A stretch of 49,065 bases of DNA, taken from contig JAKIML020000056.1 of NCBI GenBank assembly GCA_022702935.2, positions 1-49,065 on the forward strand, read 5' to 3'. Both the position numbers and the translations under genes were made by a program. Positions 7,902 through 16,533 of this stretch are shown here, piece by piece. Under the pieces are notes generated by a model. That model saw only the letters and a program-made list of their open reading frames with translations. It did no database searches and was not told where the DNA came from. This DNA comes from Bacillota bacterium. Its GTDB lineage: Bacteria > Bacillota > Clostridia > DSM-8532. Every line of letters starts with the position of its first letter. Positions within the stretch are counted from its first letter, which is position 1.

Positions 7902-8741
7902 TTATCCCTTCACCGCTCCTGCAACAACACCCTTGATGATGTACTTCTGACAGGCCAGATAGAAGATGATAATGGGTGTAATGGCCAGAACCAGCATGGC
8001 CATCATGGCCCCCATGTCGATGGAGCCATAGCCGGCCTTAAGATACTGTATGGCGATGGGAATGGTTTTGAACTTATTGCCTATAACAAGGTTGGGCAGC
8101 AGATAGTCATTCCAGATCCACATGGCATTGAGAATGGCCACAGTAATGGCTGTGGGACGTAGTATGGGCAGAATGATGCTGAAAAAGGTTTGAACGGGTT
8201 TACAGCCGTCCATCATAGCCGCTTCCTCAATCTCAAGCGGAATGGATTTGACGAACCCGCAGAAGGTAAACACCGACAACCCGGCTCCAAAGCCTAAGTA
8301 AATCACAATGAGCCCGGCAGGGTGACTATCCAGGTGCAGGGTATTGGCCACCTTGGACATGGTGAACATAACCATCTGGAAGGGCACTATCATGGAAAAG
8401 GCAAAGGACAGGTAAAGGATTTCGGAGGTCCTTGTTTTTACCCGTGTAATATACCATGCGGTCATGGAGGTACACAGCACAATGACCAGCACAGAGCTCA
8501 CCGTGACAAAGACGGACCATCCGAAGGACTGCAGAAAGTTAGTCTTGGCAAGGCCTTCAACGTAATTGACCAATCCTGCGAAGGTCTTGGCGTTGGGCAA
8601 TTCAAAGGGCGCATTGGAAATATAAAGCTTCCCTTTGAAGGAGTTCATGAGAATGATGAATATGGGAGCAAGGTAGACAACGGATAATACACACATAACA
8701 CAGAATATAATGTTGCCGAATACTTTATTTTTTTTACGCAT
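7902..8741 (-). CDS. Sugar ABC transporter permease, MalG type
   Basis: Inner-membrane permease of a CUT1-type carbohydrate importer, 279 aa. Six hydrophobic segments are visible. The EAA loop that docks the ATPase reads EIEEAAMMDGCKPVQTFFSIILPILRP near residue 180. The C-terminus, IKGVVAGAVKG, is typical of MalG homologues. It overlaps the preceding permease gene by one base in a TAATG junction, so the two are translationally coupled. It is the last gene of the operon and is followed by a strong terminator. The substrate is not visible in a permease; the family covers maltose, other oligosaccharides and glycerol phosphate. Confidence 0.93.
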   Translation of the reverse strand: MRKKNKVFGNIIFCVMCVLSVVYLAPIFIILMNSFKGKLYISNAPFELPNAKTFAGLVNYVEGLAKTNFLQSFGWSVFVTVSSVLVIVLCTSMTAWYITRVKTRTSEILYLSFAFSMIVPFQMVMFTMSKVANTLHLDSHPAGLIVIYLGFGAGLSVFTFCGFVKSIPLEIEEAAMMDGCKPVQTFFSIILPILRPTAITVAILNAMWIWNDYLLPNLVIGNKFKTIPIAIQYLKAGYGSIDMGAMMAMLVLAITPIIIFYLACQKYIIKGVVAGAVKG

Positions 8742-9586
8742 TATCCTTCAACCTCCTTGCTGCGTGTCAGGAAAAGCTGTCCGGCGGCAATGACGGCCAC
8801 CAGAATGGAAAAGATAACGGCCTTGGCCTGGCCAACACCCTCCCAGTTGGTCTTGCCATAGAAGGTATTATAGATATCCAGTGCCAGCATGGCCGTCTTT
8901 CTGGACGGCGCACCAGCAGTGAGCGCCAGGTTCTGATCAAAGAGTCTGAAGGAGTTGGTCAGTGTCAGGAAAAGACATATGGTAAAGGAAGGCATGACCA
9001 CGGGAATGGTCACATGACGCAGAACCTGCAGCGGCGTGGCACCATCCACACAGGCTGAATCTATCAATTCAACGGGAATGCTTTGTATGCCTGCGATGTA
9101 AATGATCATCATATACCCGATTAATTGCCAGTTCATTAACAGCACTAACCCCCAGAATCCATAGCGGGGATCTGTGGTTAAGGTCGCTTCCATTTTATAA
9201 AGGAAGCCGTTTATAATAATCTGCCATATGTAACCAAGAACAATACCACCAATGAGGTTGGGCATAAAGAAAACCGTTCTGAAGATATTGGTGGCCTTGA
9301 TGCCCGAAGTAAGGATGCTTGCCAGGGTAAAGGCAAGAAGATTAATGGATATTACCGAAACAACAGTAAATTTAACGGTGAACCAGAGTGCATTCACAAA
9401 TTCGTTATTCGCTGAAAAGGCCTTAATGTAATTGCTGAAGCCCACCCATCTGGCATCAATGACAGTGGTAAATTCGGTAAACGAGAGATAGATGCCCATA
9501 AAGAACGGAATAACAAAGGCAATGAGAAAGGCCAGTACGGTTGGCAGTGCAAAAAGGAAAAAATACTTTTTATATGATTCCTGCAT
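8741..9586 (-). CDS. Sugar ABC transporter permease, MalF/UgpA type
   Basis: Partner permease of the same importer, 281 aa from the ATG at 9586, which follows AAAGGAGAG; an in-frame ATG at 9616 lacks a ribosome binding site. Six membrane segments are predicted. The EAA loop is ELIDSACVDGATPLQVLRHVTIPVVMP near residue 185, with Ser-Ala in place of Glu-Ala in the core, a common variant. The segment MNWQLIGYMMIIYIAGIQSIP just before it is typical for the family. It lies 174 bases after the binding-protein gene and overlaps the next permease by one base. Confidence 0.93.
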   Translation of the reverse strand: MQESYKKYFFLFALPTVLAFLIAFVIPFFMGIYLSFTEFTTVIDARWVGFSNYIKAFSANNEFVNALWFTVKFTVVSVISINLLAFTLASILTSGIKATNIFRTVFFMPNLIGGIVLGYIWQIIINGFLYKMEATLTTDPRYGFWGLVLLMNWQLIGYMMIIYIAGIQSIPVELIDSACVDGATPLQVLRHVTIPVVMPSFTICLFLTLTNSFRLFDQNLALTAGAPSRKTAMLALDIYNTFYGKTNWEGVGQAKAVIFSILVAVIAAGQLFLTRSKEVEG

Positions 9587-9706
9587 AAGATCTCTCCTTT
9601 TATGAATAAAAAACATATCCCTGTTTCCTATTCATGGTCGCAGTTGGGCCGGCTATAACTGCCCTGACATAAAGCTCCGGCCTTCTGCTGTCCCCCCTGA
9701 ATATTA

Positions 9707-9740
9707 GCATCACTCCGCACCCAAGGGTACGGAGTGACGC
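9707..9740 (-). promoter_or_regulatory. Intercistronic stem-loop between binding protein and permeases
   Basis: A near-perfect 16-bp inverted repeat, GCATCACTCCGCACCC (9707-9722) and GGGTACGGAGTGACGC (9725-9740), with no T-run after it on the minus strand. Such hairpins behind binding-protein genes usually protect the upstream mRNA and lower permease expression, so that binding protein is in excess. Confidence 0.7.
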
Positions 9741-9760
9741 TCTGATATTATGTCTATGTA

Positions 9761-11119
9761 TTATTTTGCTTTCTCGGACTTCCAGGAATCCTTAACAACG
9801 GTCTCAACTTCTTCCCAGGACTTTCCGCCCTGTGCATACTCAAGAAGCGCGTCGCCAAAGTAGTTCTTGAAATCCTCGCTGGGGAAGGCTGCAAAGGTCC
9901 ATGCCACAGAGGTCACACCCGACTTCTCCATCCAGGCCAGAACTTCTTTCGCCAGAGGATCGGAGGGCTTCTCATCATCTGTGAAGGTTGTGAAAGGAGC
10001 AATGAAGCCAAGATCCTTTGTTACATAGCTCTTACCCTTCTCGCTGCTGAACAGCCATTCAAGGAAGGCGATGGACGCATCCTGCTTCTCTTTGGAAACC
10101 TTGCTGTTGATGGCGAAGTAGTTCTCGGTACCTACGCAAAGTCCCTGATTTTCTTCGCCGGCTACACCGGTGTAGATAGGCATGAACTTGATGTCCTCAG
10201 CCTTAACGGTGTTGCCTTCAACACCGGCAATCTGGCTCCATGCCCAGTTGCCGTTCTGCACCATGGCAACCTGACCGAGTGCGAACTCAGCCATGGAATC
10301 GTTGACCGATTTGCTGCCCAGCAATCCTTTGGCAGTGATGGAATTGTTAATATAGAGATCGAAGATGTTTCTGTAATTGCTTCCGTACTTGAAGGTAATT
10401 TCCTTGGCATCAAGTCCGGCCAAAACAGTGTTGTCGAAAGCGGTATTGTCCTTGAACTCATAGTATAAAGGCAGGTTAGCCAAATGGGTCTGCCATCTCC
10501 ACTGTTCACCCTGATTCAAAGAGGTGGAAGCAAAGACGCCCTGGATTCCCAATTGGTCCTTCTTGGCGGTCATGTCTTCAACAACGGCTTTGAGGGTAGC
10601 AAAGTTCTTGATTTCAGATGCGCTGTTGATGGATACCGCTTTGTCTGAGAGGGCGAAATACTTCTCCATAATGGCATTGTTATAGATAATTCCATAGCCT
10701 TCTACAACATAAGGAATGCCATAAACCCCTTTACCCTCAGAGACAGCAAGGCTCTTGTCGGACAGATAGCCGTAAAGCTTGGTTCCGGAAAGATCCAGGC
10801 AGTAATCCTTCCAGGATTGGAAGCCCACGGGACCATTAATCTGGAAAATGGTGGGGGGCTCGGCCTTGGCGATTTCAGCCTTCAGGGTTGTCTCATAGGT
10901 TCCGCTGGCGGCAGTGACAACATTGACCTTAACCCCGGTCTCAGCCTCATAATCAGCCGCGATTTTGGTATAGACCTCAGCAATCTCGGGTTTGAAGTTT
11001 AAGAAGTAAATCTCTGTTCCCGATGCTTTGCCACCGTTGCCGCCGGCAGGTGTCCCTCCGCAGGCTGCCATAGAAATGGCCATAACCATGACGAGTAAAA
11101 GTGCGACTAGCTTTTTCAT
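9761..11119 (-). CDS. Sugar ABC transporter substrate-binding lipoprotein
   Basis: Extracytoplasmic binding protein of the CUT1 importer, 452 aa. The ATG at 11119 follows AGGAGGACAAAA and begins a lipoprotein signal peptide, MKKLVALLLVMVMAISMAAC, so Cys20 would be lipidated and anchor the protein outside the membrane. A Gly/Thr/Ala linker follows, then a two-lobed solute-binding family 1 fold (EIYFLNFKPEIAEVYTKIAADYEAETG onward). It heads the operon with two permeases. The control region carries LacI-type palindromes, which fits repression until the cognate sugar appears. Substrate not deducible with confidence. Confidence 0.93.
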   Translation of the reverse strand: MKKLVALLLVMVMAISMAACGGTPAGGNGGKASGTEIYFLNFKPEIAEVYTKIAADYEAETGVKVNVVTAASGTYETTLKAEIAKAEPPTIFQINGPVGFQSWKDYCLDLSGTKLYGYLSDKSLAVSEGKGVYGIPYVVEGYGIIYNNAIMEKYFALSDKAVSINSASEIKNFATLKAVVEDMTAKKDQLGIQGVFASTSLNQGEQWRWQTHLANLPLYYEFKDNTAFDNTVLAGLDAKEITFKYGSNYRNIFDLYINNSITAKGLLGSKSVNDSMAEFALGQVAMVQNGNWAWSQIAGVEGNTVKAEDIKFMPIYTGVAGEENQGLCVGTENYFAINSKVSKEKQDASIAFLEWLFSSEKGKSYVTKDLGFIAPFTTFTDDEKPSDPLAKEVLAWMEKSGVTSVAWTFAAFPSEDFKNYFGDALLEYAQGGKSWEEVETVVKDSWKSEKAK

Positions 11120-11263
11120 TTTTGTCCTCCTTATTTCTGTGGTTATTTTAATCAAACCGTGCTTATGCACAATTTGTTTGATTTCCAATGAAGAATCGGC
11201 TGACAAAACCAAGGAGTGCGTAAAGTTTTTCAAATCGGGAAGCATATTAATCTCAATAATAGC

Positions 11264-11303
11264 GATTGCGCAAACATCTCAATTCATTTGCGCAATCGAT
11301 TGC
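11264..11303. promoter_or_regulatory. LacI-family operators in front of the sugar ABC operon
   Basis: Two linked dyads. GATTGCGCAAA (11264-11274) and TTTGCGCAATC (11287-11297) are an inverted pair 12 bases apart. GCAATCGATTGC (11292-11303) is a perfect 12-bp palindrome with the central CG seen in LacI/GalR-family and CcpA operators. They lie just downstream of the -10 box, over the expected start of transcription, where a repressor would block initiation. No LacI-type regulator is encoded in the window. Confidence 0.7.
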
Positions 11304-11309
11304 ATTAAC

Positions 11310-11338
11310 ATATTATCACAATCCATTTTTGAAAGCAA
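11310..11338 (-). promoter_or_regulatory. Promoter of the sugar ABC operon
   Basis: On the minus strand TTGCTT (11338-11333) and TAATAT (11315-11310) are 17 bases apart. The LacI-type operators begin about seven bases downstream. This leaves a leader of about 180 bases before the binding-protein gene. Confidence 0.6.
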
Positions 11339-11453
11339 TACAGAACCATTAATTTTTTCAGTTACTTTGCTTTATTATTTCTCTATTTTATGCAAACTTT
11401 TTATCGAATTTGCACAGAAGTAATCCTATCATTATCATCATCATTTTTAAGCC

Positions 11454-11496
11454 GAAAAAATAAAAAAGCAGATCGTTTGGATTTATCGATCTGCTT
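11454..11496 (-). terminator. Rho-independent terminator of dnaX
   Basis: AAGCAGATCG (11466-11475) and CGATCTGCTT (11487-11496) form a 10-bp stem with an 11-base loop, followed on the minus strand by a long T-rich run. It lies 33 bases past the dnaX stop. The usual downstream partners of dnaX (the YbaB-type nucleoid protein and recR) are therefore not in this transcript. Confidence 0.88.
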
Positions 11497-11528
11497 ATGA
11501 CAGTATTTGCGCAAATTTTTGCACTAAC

Positions 11529-13172
11529 TTATTCTTTGATATCCAGAGGTATATGATTGGCCTCAGCAAAGGCTTTAATTTTCTCCAGCTCAGGATCACT
11601 GCCCTGCGGGGCACTGGTCATGGACTTTTCATCGACAATCTTCACCTTGTACTCTCCGCCCAGTACATGGCTTAAGGCTTCCCTTAAGACTTCCAGGCTT
11701 TCATTTCTGCTTAAGACCGTCTTTTTAAGCCCATCCTCACTGGAAACCACCACATTTGCCACCCCATCCTCTGCAAGGATGCATTGGGTATCCATAAGAT
11801 AGGCATAAACTTTCATCTTTCCTGTTGAACGGACATAGTCCACCACCTGGGGCCATTGCACGAGAAGCTGCTTATCCAAAATCCCGCTTTGGGAATCTTC
11901 GGACTTTTCCTTTACAGGTTCCTGTTTTTTCGGAGTGGGTTGTGACACGCCTGACGGCGCCTTGTTGGGTACAGTCCTTGGTACACCAGCCCCGGTGGAA
12001 AGCTCGGATAAACGCCTTTCCAAGGCCCCTATTCTGGATTCAAGGGAGGCGAGCCTGTCATCGGAAACCCCTCCGGTATTGCCGCCGCTTTGAGTACAGA
12101 GCTTAACAGCGGCAACTTCAAAAAGGATTCTGGGATTCTCAGCCCATTTGAGCCTTGCCTCAGTCTCCGAAAGCTCCCGAATGACCGACAGGGTTCTGTC
12201 AAGGCTGATTTTCTCCTTCATTTCAATCAGCGGCTTTTGCTCCTCCTCTCCCAGGTCAATCAGGGAAAGGGCCTCTCCCCCTGTCTTTATGAGCATAAGG
12301 TTACGGAACCAATCAATGAGCTGGGAGCACAGGGGCTGAAGATCCTTGCCCTGGTCCATGGCCGTTTTTATAGCCTGAAGGGCACGTTGAACATCCCCTT
12401 CAATAATGGCCTCTGCAAACCAATCCACCGTCTCGGTGGCCGTAAGTCCCGAAACTTCCACCACATCGTTCCGGGTGACAGGAGAGCTGCCCCGGGAGAC
12501 GCATTGATCCAAAAGGCTGATAGCATCCCGCATTCCGCCTGCCGCAAGACGGGCAATGAGCTGCAGGGCGCTGTCCTCCACCTGGACCCCGCTGTCCTCA
12601 GCAATGACCCTGAGCCGGGAGACAAGGCCCGGAAGGGTAATGCGTTTAAAATCAAACCGTTGACAACGAGAAAGGATGGTGGCCGGAAGCTTGTGAGGCT
12701 CTGTGGTGGCCAGAATGAAGACCACATTCTCGGGCGGCTCCTCCAGGGTTTTCAAAAGAGCATTGAAGGCCCCCGTCGAGAGCATGTGAACCTCGTCGAT
12801 GATATAGACCTTATAGCGGGTCACCGCAGGGACATACATGACCGCTTCCTTAATCTCGCGGACATCATCCACACCGTTGTTGGAGGCGGCGTCAATTTCT
12901 ATGACATCAATGATGGAACCGTCCAGGATGCCCGTACACACCGAGCATTGATTACAGGGACTGCCGTCCCTGGGTTCCAGGCAGTTAACTGCGCGGGAGA
13001 AGATTTTAGCCAGTGTGGTCTTCCCCGTACCCCGGGTTCCGCAGAAAAGATAGGCATGGCTGATGGTGTTATTCTTGATGCTGTTCTTCAAGGTTGTGAC
13101 AATATGACGCTGTTCCACCACATCCTCAAAGGTGAGGGGTCTCCATTTCCGATAAAGCGCCATATGAGCCAT
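11529..13172 (-). CDS. dnaX: DNA polymerase III subunit gamma/tau
   Basis: ATPase of the clamp loader that opens the sliding clamp during replication, 547 aa. I start at the ATG at 13172 (MAHMALYRKWRPLTFEDVV), preceded by GAAAGGAATG. Walker A is LFCGTRGTGKTTLAKIF at about residues 41-57. The four zinc cysteines lie in NCLEPRDGSPCNQCSVC, and the DExx box is IIDEVHMLS. The sensor region follows at LATTEPHKLPATILSRCQRF. The tail after about residue 365 is the variable tau region. No gene for a separate short gamma form is needed; I did not find a clear frameshift site. Confidence 0.96.
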   Translation of the reverse strand: MAHMALYRKWRPLTFEDVVEQRHIVTTLKNSIKNNTISHAYLFCGTRGTGKTTLAKIFSRAVNCLEPRDGSPCNQCSVCTGILDGSIIDVIEIDAASNNGVDDVREIKEAVMYVPAVTRYKVYIIDEVHMLSTGAFNALLKTLEEPPENVVFILATTEPHKLPATILSRCQRFDFKRITLPGLVSRLRVIAEDSGVQVEDSALQLIARLAAGGMRDAISLLDQCVSRGSSPVTRNDVVEVSGLTATETVDWFAEAIIEGDVQRALQAIKTAMDQGKDLQPLCSQLIDWFRNLMLIKTGGEALSLIDLGEEEQKPLIEMKEKISLDRTLSVIRELSETEARLKWAENPRILFEVAAVKLCTQSGGNTGGVSDDRLASLESRIGALERRLSELSTGAGVPRTVPNKAPSGVSQPTPKKQEPVKEKSEDSQSGILDKQLLVQWPQVVDYVRSTGKMKVYAYLMDTQCILAEDGVANVVVSSEDGLKKTVLSRNESLEVLREALSHVLGGEYKVKIVDEKSMTSAPQGSDPELEKIKAFAEANHIPLDIKE

Positions 13173-13217
13173 AGCTACCACATTCCTTTCTTGCACAGCC
13201 TTACGAGTTCATTGTAT

Positions 13218-13246
13218 CTTATAAGTTTAGCAGTTCATTTCTTCAA
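13218..13246 (-). promoter_or_regulatory. Promoter of dnaX
   Basis: On the minus strand TTGAAG (13246-13241) and TATAAG (13223-13218) are separated by 17 bases, about 45 bases before the dnaX start. Confidence 0.55.
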
Positions 13247-13279
13247 TCGCAAGGGATGGGACAGTAAGTCTTTTGGCTG

Positions 13280-13292
13280 AATGTGGTATAAT
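13280..13292 (+). promoter_or_regulatory. Extended -10 promoter of the ferritin-like gene
   Basis: TGGTATAAT (13284-13292) is a perfect -10 box with the TGn extension; the -35 region is poor. It sits about 40 bases before the ferritin-like start codon. No PerR or Fur box is recognisable around it. Confidence 0.5.
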
Positions 13293-13332
13293 AAGATCAA
13301 ACCCAGAAAACAATGGCAAGGAGAGACATCAA

Positions 13333-13809
13333 ATGGCTTACACCATGGCAGATCTGTTGGACAAGCTCATTTTCATTGAAGAAAAGGGCTATGAAATGTT
13401 TATGAATATTGCAGAGACCCACAGCAGCAACGAGAAGGTGCGGACTCTGGTCAAGGTTTTTGCCAATGAAGAGAAACGACATGCGGCTATTTATGAAGCG
13501 CTTAGAGACAATATTAAGAACAGCCCCACCCGCCCCTTAGACGTCGCCCTCTATGATAAGGCCGTCAAGTTCATCTATGAATTTTCCAAGGCCGAACGGA
13601 AACCTCGCATGGAAAACATTCAGGATGTTTTAGAGTATTGCCTGGACTTCGAAAAAGAGAATCTGGCCCTGGTGACGGTAATCCAGGGAACCTTATTCAA
13701 CGAGGAGGATAAGGAAAGACAGCAAATCTTTACCCGTATCATAGCCGAAGAAAAGAAGCATGTTAAGAATATCAAGGAGATTATCAGCAATAACAGCAAA
13801 AGAGAGTAA
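13333..13809 (+). CDS. Ferritin-like / rubrerythrin-type diiron protein
   Basis: Four-helix-bundle protein of 158 aa, starting at the ATG at 13333 behind AAGGAG. Two ExxH pairs of the ferritin-like superfamily are visible: FANEEKRHAAIYEAL near residue 45 and IIAEEKKHVKNIKEII near residue 140; further ligand candidates are Glu16-17 (FIEEKGYEMF) and the DFEKENLAL segment near residue 102. Such proteins bind two irons and act in peroxide defence or iron handling in anaerobes. There is no C-terminal rubredoxin domain, so it is not a full rubrerythrin. It is a single gene between divergent dnaX and the SRP RNA gene, with its own terminator. Confidence 0.75.
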   Translation: MAYTMADLLDKLIFIEEKGYEMFMNIAETHSSNEKVRTLVKVFANEEKRHAAIYEALRDNIKNSPTRPLDVALYDKAVKFIYEFSKAERKPRMENIQDVLEYCLDFEKENLALVTVIQGTLFNEEDKERQQIFTRIIAEEKKHVKNIKEIISNNSKRE

Positions 13810-13814
13810 AGAAA

Positions 13815-13845
13815 AGAGGACTTCAAAGAAGTCCTCTCATTTTTT
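13815..13845. terminator. Bidirectional terminator between ferritin-like gene and SRP RNA
   Basis: AGAGGACTTC (13815-13824) and GAAGTCCTCT (13828-13837) form a 10-bp stem with a 3-base loop. Plus-strand transcripts meet CATTTTTT after it, minus-strand transcripts CTTTTCTTT. It ends the ferritin-like gene and the SRP RNA gene, which converge here. Confidence 0.9.
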
Positions 13846-13850
13846 AGTTA

Positions 13851-14126
13851 AAGCCGTGCACCTGTCTTTGACAAACAAATACAAACGTTTCATGCGCAGC
13901 ATACTCGGACCAGGCAGACTTGCGGCACACTCAGAGGTTCCGCTTACCGCTGCTTCCTCCCGGACCTGACGGGGTTCACGGTTCTGAATTGCGCAAGACC
14001 CAATCTTCATCGTACCTTGCAACATAACTGACTTTACATTTGTAGGCCTAGGACAGGAATTCAACTCCGCTACAGCGGATTGCGGATAAAGGGCACCGCT
14101 ACCTCCCCGTCTAGCACGGCAAGGCT
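13851..14126 (-). ncRNA. ffs: Signal recognition particle RNA, long Gram-positive type
   Basis: About 275-nt RNA of the signal recognition particle, which with Ffh targets membrane proteins. On the minus strand it begins near AGCCTTGCCGTGC and ends near GCACGGCTTT; GCCGTGC and GCACGGC pair to close the molecule. The Alu-domain start GGGGAGGTAGCGGTGCCC resembles the Bacillus scRNA. The conserved helix 8 tip reads CAGGTCCGGGAGGAAGCAGC, the Ffh-binding site. Ends are placed by pairing and are good to a few bases. Its location upstream of dnaX is common in Firmicutes, although here a ferritin-like gene is inserted between them. Confidence 0.95.
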
Positions 14127-14127
14127 A

Positions 14128-14156
14128 ATTATATAGTATTTTACAGTCCCGCGCAA
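14128..14156 (-). promoter_or_regulatory. Promoter of the SRP RNA gene
   Basis: On the minus strand TTGCGC (14156-14151) and a perfect TATAAT (14133-14128) are exactly 17 bases apart, and the RNA start follows within a few bases, as expected for a strong stable-RNA promoter. Confidence 0.8.
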
Positions 14157-14204
14157 GCCTAATAATTGGCTAGGCAAACTCTGCCAGTCCCTTATATTAG
14201 TTGC

Positions 14205-15869
14205 TTAATTCTGATTGGCGTTGTCCTTGGCCCGGATTTCGGTGCGGCGGATCTTGCCGCTGATGGTCTTGGGAAGCTCCGGAACAAACTCAATGACACG
14301 GGGATATTTGTATGGCGCCGTATGGGCCTTCACATATTCCTGAATCTCCTTCTTCAGTTCCTCGGAGGGCTCATATCCTCTGGCCAGCACAATGGTGGCC
14401 TTGACCACCTGGCCGCGGACAGGATCGGGAATACCGGTCACGGCACATTCCAGAACCGCTTTGTGCTCCATGATGACGCTTTCCACCTCGAAGGGCCCAA
14501 TGCGATAACCCGAGGACTTGATGATGTCATCCACTCTGCCCACATACCAGAAGAAGCCGTCCTCATCCCGCCATGCCGTATCGCCTGTATGATAGAGACC
14601 ATCGCGCATAGCCTGGCTGGTTCTCTCCTCATCACGATAATAGCCTATCATCAGACCCGTGGGTTTCTCTTTATCAATGCGGATAACGATCTCGCCCACC
14701 TGACCGGGTTCCACACTGTTTCCATTCTCGTCCACGATGTCCACATCATAAGCCGGAGAGGGTTTGCCCATGGCCCCGGGCTTGGGCTCCATCCAGGTGG
14801 CCGTCAACAGGCACAGGGTGGTTTCAGTCTGACCAAAGCCTTCAAAGATGCGTATTCCCGTAATCTCCTTAAAGCGGTTAAACACCTCAGGATTGAGGGC
14901 CTCACCGGCGGTGGTGCAGTATTTGATGGAGGACAGATCAAACCGGCTGAGATCCTCCTTGATCAAGAAGCGATAGATGGTGGGGGGCGCACAGAAAGTG
15001 GTCACCTTGTACTTTTCAATGCGCTTGAGCATTTCATCGGCATTGAATCTGTCAAAGTCGAAGACAAAGACTGCGGTTTCAGCAATCCATTGTCCATAGA
15101 GCTTGCCCCAAACAGCCTTGCCCCAGCCTGTTTCGGAAACAGTCAGATGTAAGCCGTCAGGGTCTACATTATGCCAATATACGGCCGTGGGAATATGGGC
15201 CAGCGAATAATAGTGGTTGTGGGCTACCATTTTGGGCATTCCCGTGGTTCCCGAAGAGAAGTACATGAGCATGATCTCATCGGCCTTGGGCCTGTCCTCC
15301 CCGGTGGGGGGCACAAAGGCGGGCGCGTTGGCCATGCCTTCCTCGAAGCTGAGCCAGCCTTCCTTCTTCTGTCTGACCATAATCTTGATCTTTAAGGTCT
15401 CAGTATCCTTCTGGGCTTCATCCACCAGATCCGAAACATGACCGTCGGGAGTGCAGACAATGGCCTTGACACTGGCCGCATTGACACGATAGATGATGTC
15501 CTTGGTCATGAGCTGGTTGGTGGCCGAAATGGCGATGGCACCAATTTTATGAAGGGCCATCATGCAATACCACCATTCATAGTGGCGCTTTAAAATCAGC
15601 ATGACCGCGTCACCCTTGCGGATGCCCAGGCTCATGAAATAAGCCGCGGCTTTATCGCTGTTTTCCTTCATATCGGCAAAGGTTATGTACTTTTCGTCCC
15701 CCGCCTCGTTGCACCAGACCATGGCCAGCTTCTGAGGGTTCTCCCGTGCGATTCTGTCCACAATATCATAAGCAAAATTATAGTAGGGGTCCTTCTTGAA
15801 AGTAACTCTTTGGACTTGACCCTTTTCATCCAGAACCTCATTGACAAATTCTTTGTATAACCTCGCCAT
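14205..15869 (-). CDS. AMP-dependent acyl-CoA ligase (acetyl/medium-chain acyl-CoA synthetase family)
   Basis: Adenylate-forming enzyme of 554 aa that activates a carboxylic acid with ATP and joins it to coenzyme A. Motifs in order: phosphate-binding loop MYFSSGTTGMPKMVAHNH near residue 205, FEGFGQTETTLCL near 340, YHTGDTAWRDEDGFFWYVGRVDDIIKSSGYRIGPFEVES from about 435, and the catalytic C-terminal lysine in PKTISGKIRRTEIR. All are intact. The acid substrate is not fixed by these motifs; the closest look is to the medium-chain/branched acyl-CoA synthetases of the MACS group. The gene overlaps the XRE-cupin regulator by one base (TAATG) and is controlled with it by an upstream T-box leader. 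Confidence 0.88.
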   Translation of the reverse strand: MARLYKEFVNEVLDEKGQVQRVTFKKDPYYNFAYDIVDRIARENPQKLAMVWCNEAGDEKYITFADMKENSDKAAAYFMSLGIRKGDAVMLILKRHYEWWYCMMALHKIGAIAISATNQLMTKDIIYRVNAASVKAIVCTPDGHVSDLVDEAQKDTETLKIKIMVRQKKEGWLSFEEGMANAPAFVPPTGEDRPKADEIMLMYFSSGTTGMPKMVAHNHYYSLAHIPTAVYWHNVDPDGLHLTVSETGWGKAVWGKLYGQWIAETAVFVFDFDRFNADEMLKRIEKYKVTTFCAPPTIYRFLIKEDLSRFDLSSIKYCTTAGEALNPEVFNRFKEITGIRIFEGFGQTETTLCLLTATWMEPKPGAMGKPSPAYDVDIVDENGNSVEPGQVGEIVIRIDKEKPTGLMIGYYRDEERTSQAMRDGLYHTGDTAWRDEDGFFWYVGRVDDIIKSSGYRIGPFEVESVIMEHKAVLECAVTGIPDPVRGQVVKATIVLARGYEPSEELKKEIQEYVKAHTAPYKYPRVIEFVPELPKTISGKIRRTEIRAKDNANQN

Positions 15870-16453
15870 TAGCCCATCCTCCCGTTATGATCCTTAATCA
15901 CTACAGCAAGGAAAACACAGGGTTTTCCGCCGGTTGCCACCATGCCGTGCTTATGGGATGCGTCATAATAGACCGAATCCCCTGCTTCCATAATGAACTC
16001 ATGATCGTCAATCTTCATTCTCAGCGAGCCGCTGACAATAAAGTCAAATTCCTGGCCTTCATGACTCCTTTGCAGTATGTCGGACTTGTCGGCCGCCTCA
16101 TCATAGGGGGCCTCAACCAGGAAGGGCTCAGCATTTCTGTTTCTGAACAGATAAGCGAGGCTTTGGTATTCCAGGCCCTTTCTTCTTTCGATTCTCAGAC
16201 CCTTGCCCTTCTTCACATGGGTGTATACCGAAAGTGTAGGACTGCTGCCCGTAATGAGCTCGCTGATATCCACCCCTAACCGTGCTGCCACCTTGTAGAG
16301 AAAGGTGAATGAAAAGTCCTGCTTGCCGGCCTCGCAGTTGAGGTACTCGGCCTCCGACATCTCAACCAGCTTGGCCATCTCGGAGACTGAAATGCCCAGG
16401 TCCGCTCTCAGACCTCTAATGCGCTCGGCAATCTCAATAATCCTGTCTTCCAT
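15869..16453 (-). CDS. XRE-family regulator with C-terminal cupin domain
   Basis: Transcription regulator of 194 aa, start ATG preceded by GGGAGGAATCTTGAA. Residues 5-65 form an XRE helix-turn-helix (LRADLGISVSEMAKLVEMS, then a recognition helix). Residues 115-190 are a small cupin barrel (EFDFIVSGSLRMKIDDHEFIMEAGDSVYYDASHKHGMVATG) that in this family senses a small ligand. The next gene, an acyl-CoA ligase, overlaps by one base. XRE-cupin proteins often control the enzyme gene beside them, so this one probably reports on the ligase substrate or product. The T-box leader upstream adds a second, tRNA-dependent control. Confidence 0.9.
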   Translation of the reverse strand: MEDRIIEIAERIRGLRADLGISVSEMAKLVEMSEAEYLNCEAGKQDFSFTFLYKVAARLGVDISELITGSSPTLSVYTHVKKGKGLRIERRKGLEYQSLAYLFRNRNAEPFLVEAPYDEAADKSDILQRSHEGQEFDFIVSGSLRMKIDDHEFIMEAGDSVYYDASHKHGMVATGGKPCVFLAVVIKDHNGRMG

Positions 16454-16533
16454 TTCAAGATTCCTCCCAACAATTTTTCATGGCTCTATGATGAATTTCA
16501 TTCAGAGCAAACAGCGGTTAATAGGTATACATC

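Noticed and set aside
12090-13280. 396-codon plus-strand open frame opposite dnaX
   Set aside because: It is antisense to a fully conserved gene, has no ribosome binding site and no recognisable domain. The same holds for the long antisense frames opposite topoisomerase A and B, ntpA and the acyl-CoA ligase.
14156-14185. Terminator after the acyl-CoA ligase gene (GCCTA/TAGGC)
   Set aside because: Stem of only five pairs and no T-run; it overlaps the SRP RNA -35 region.
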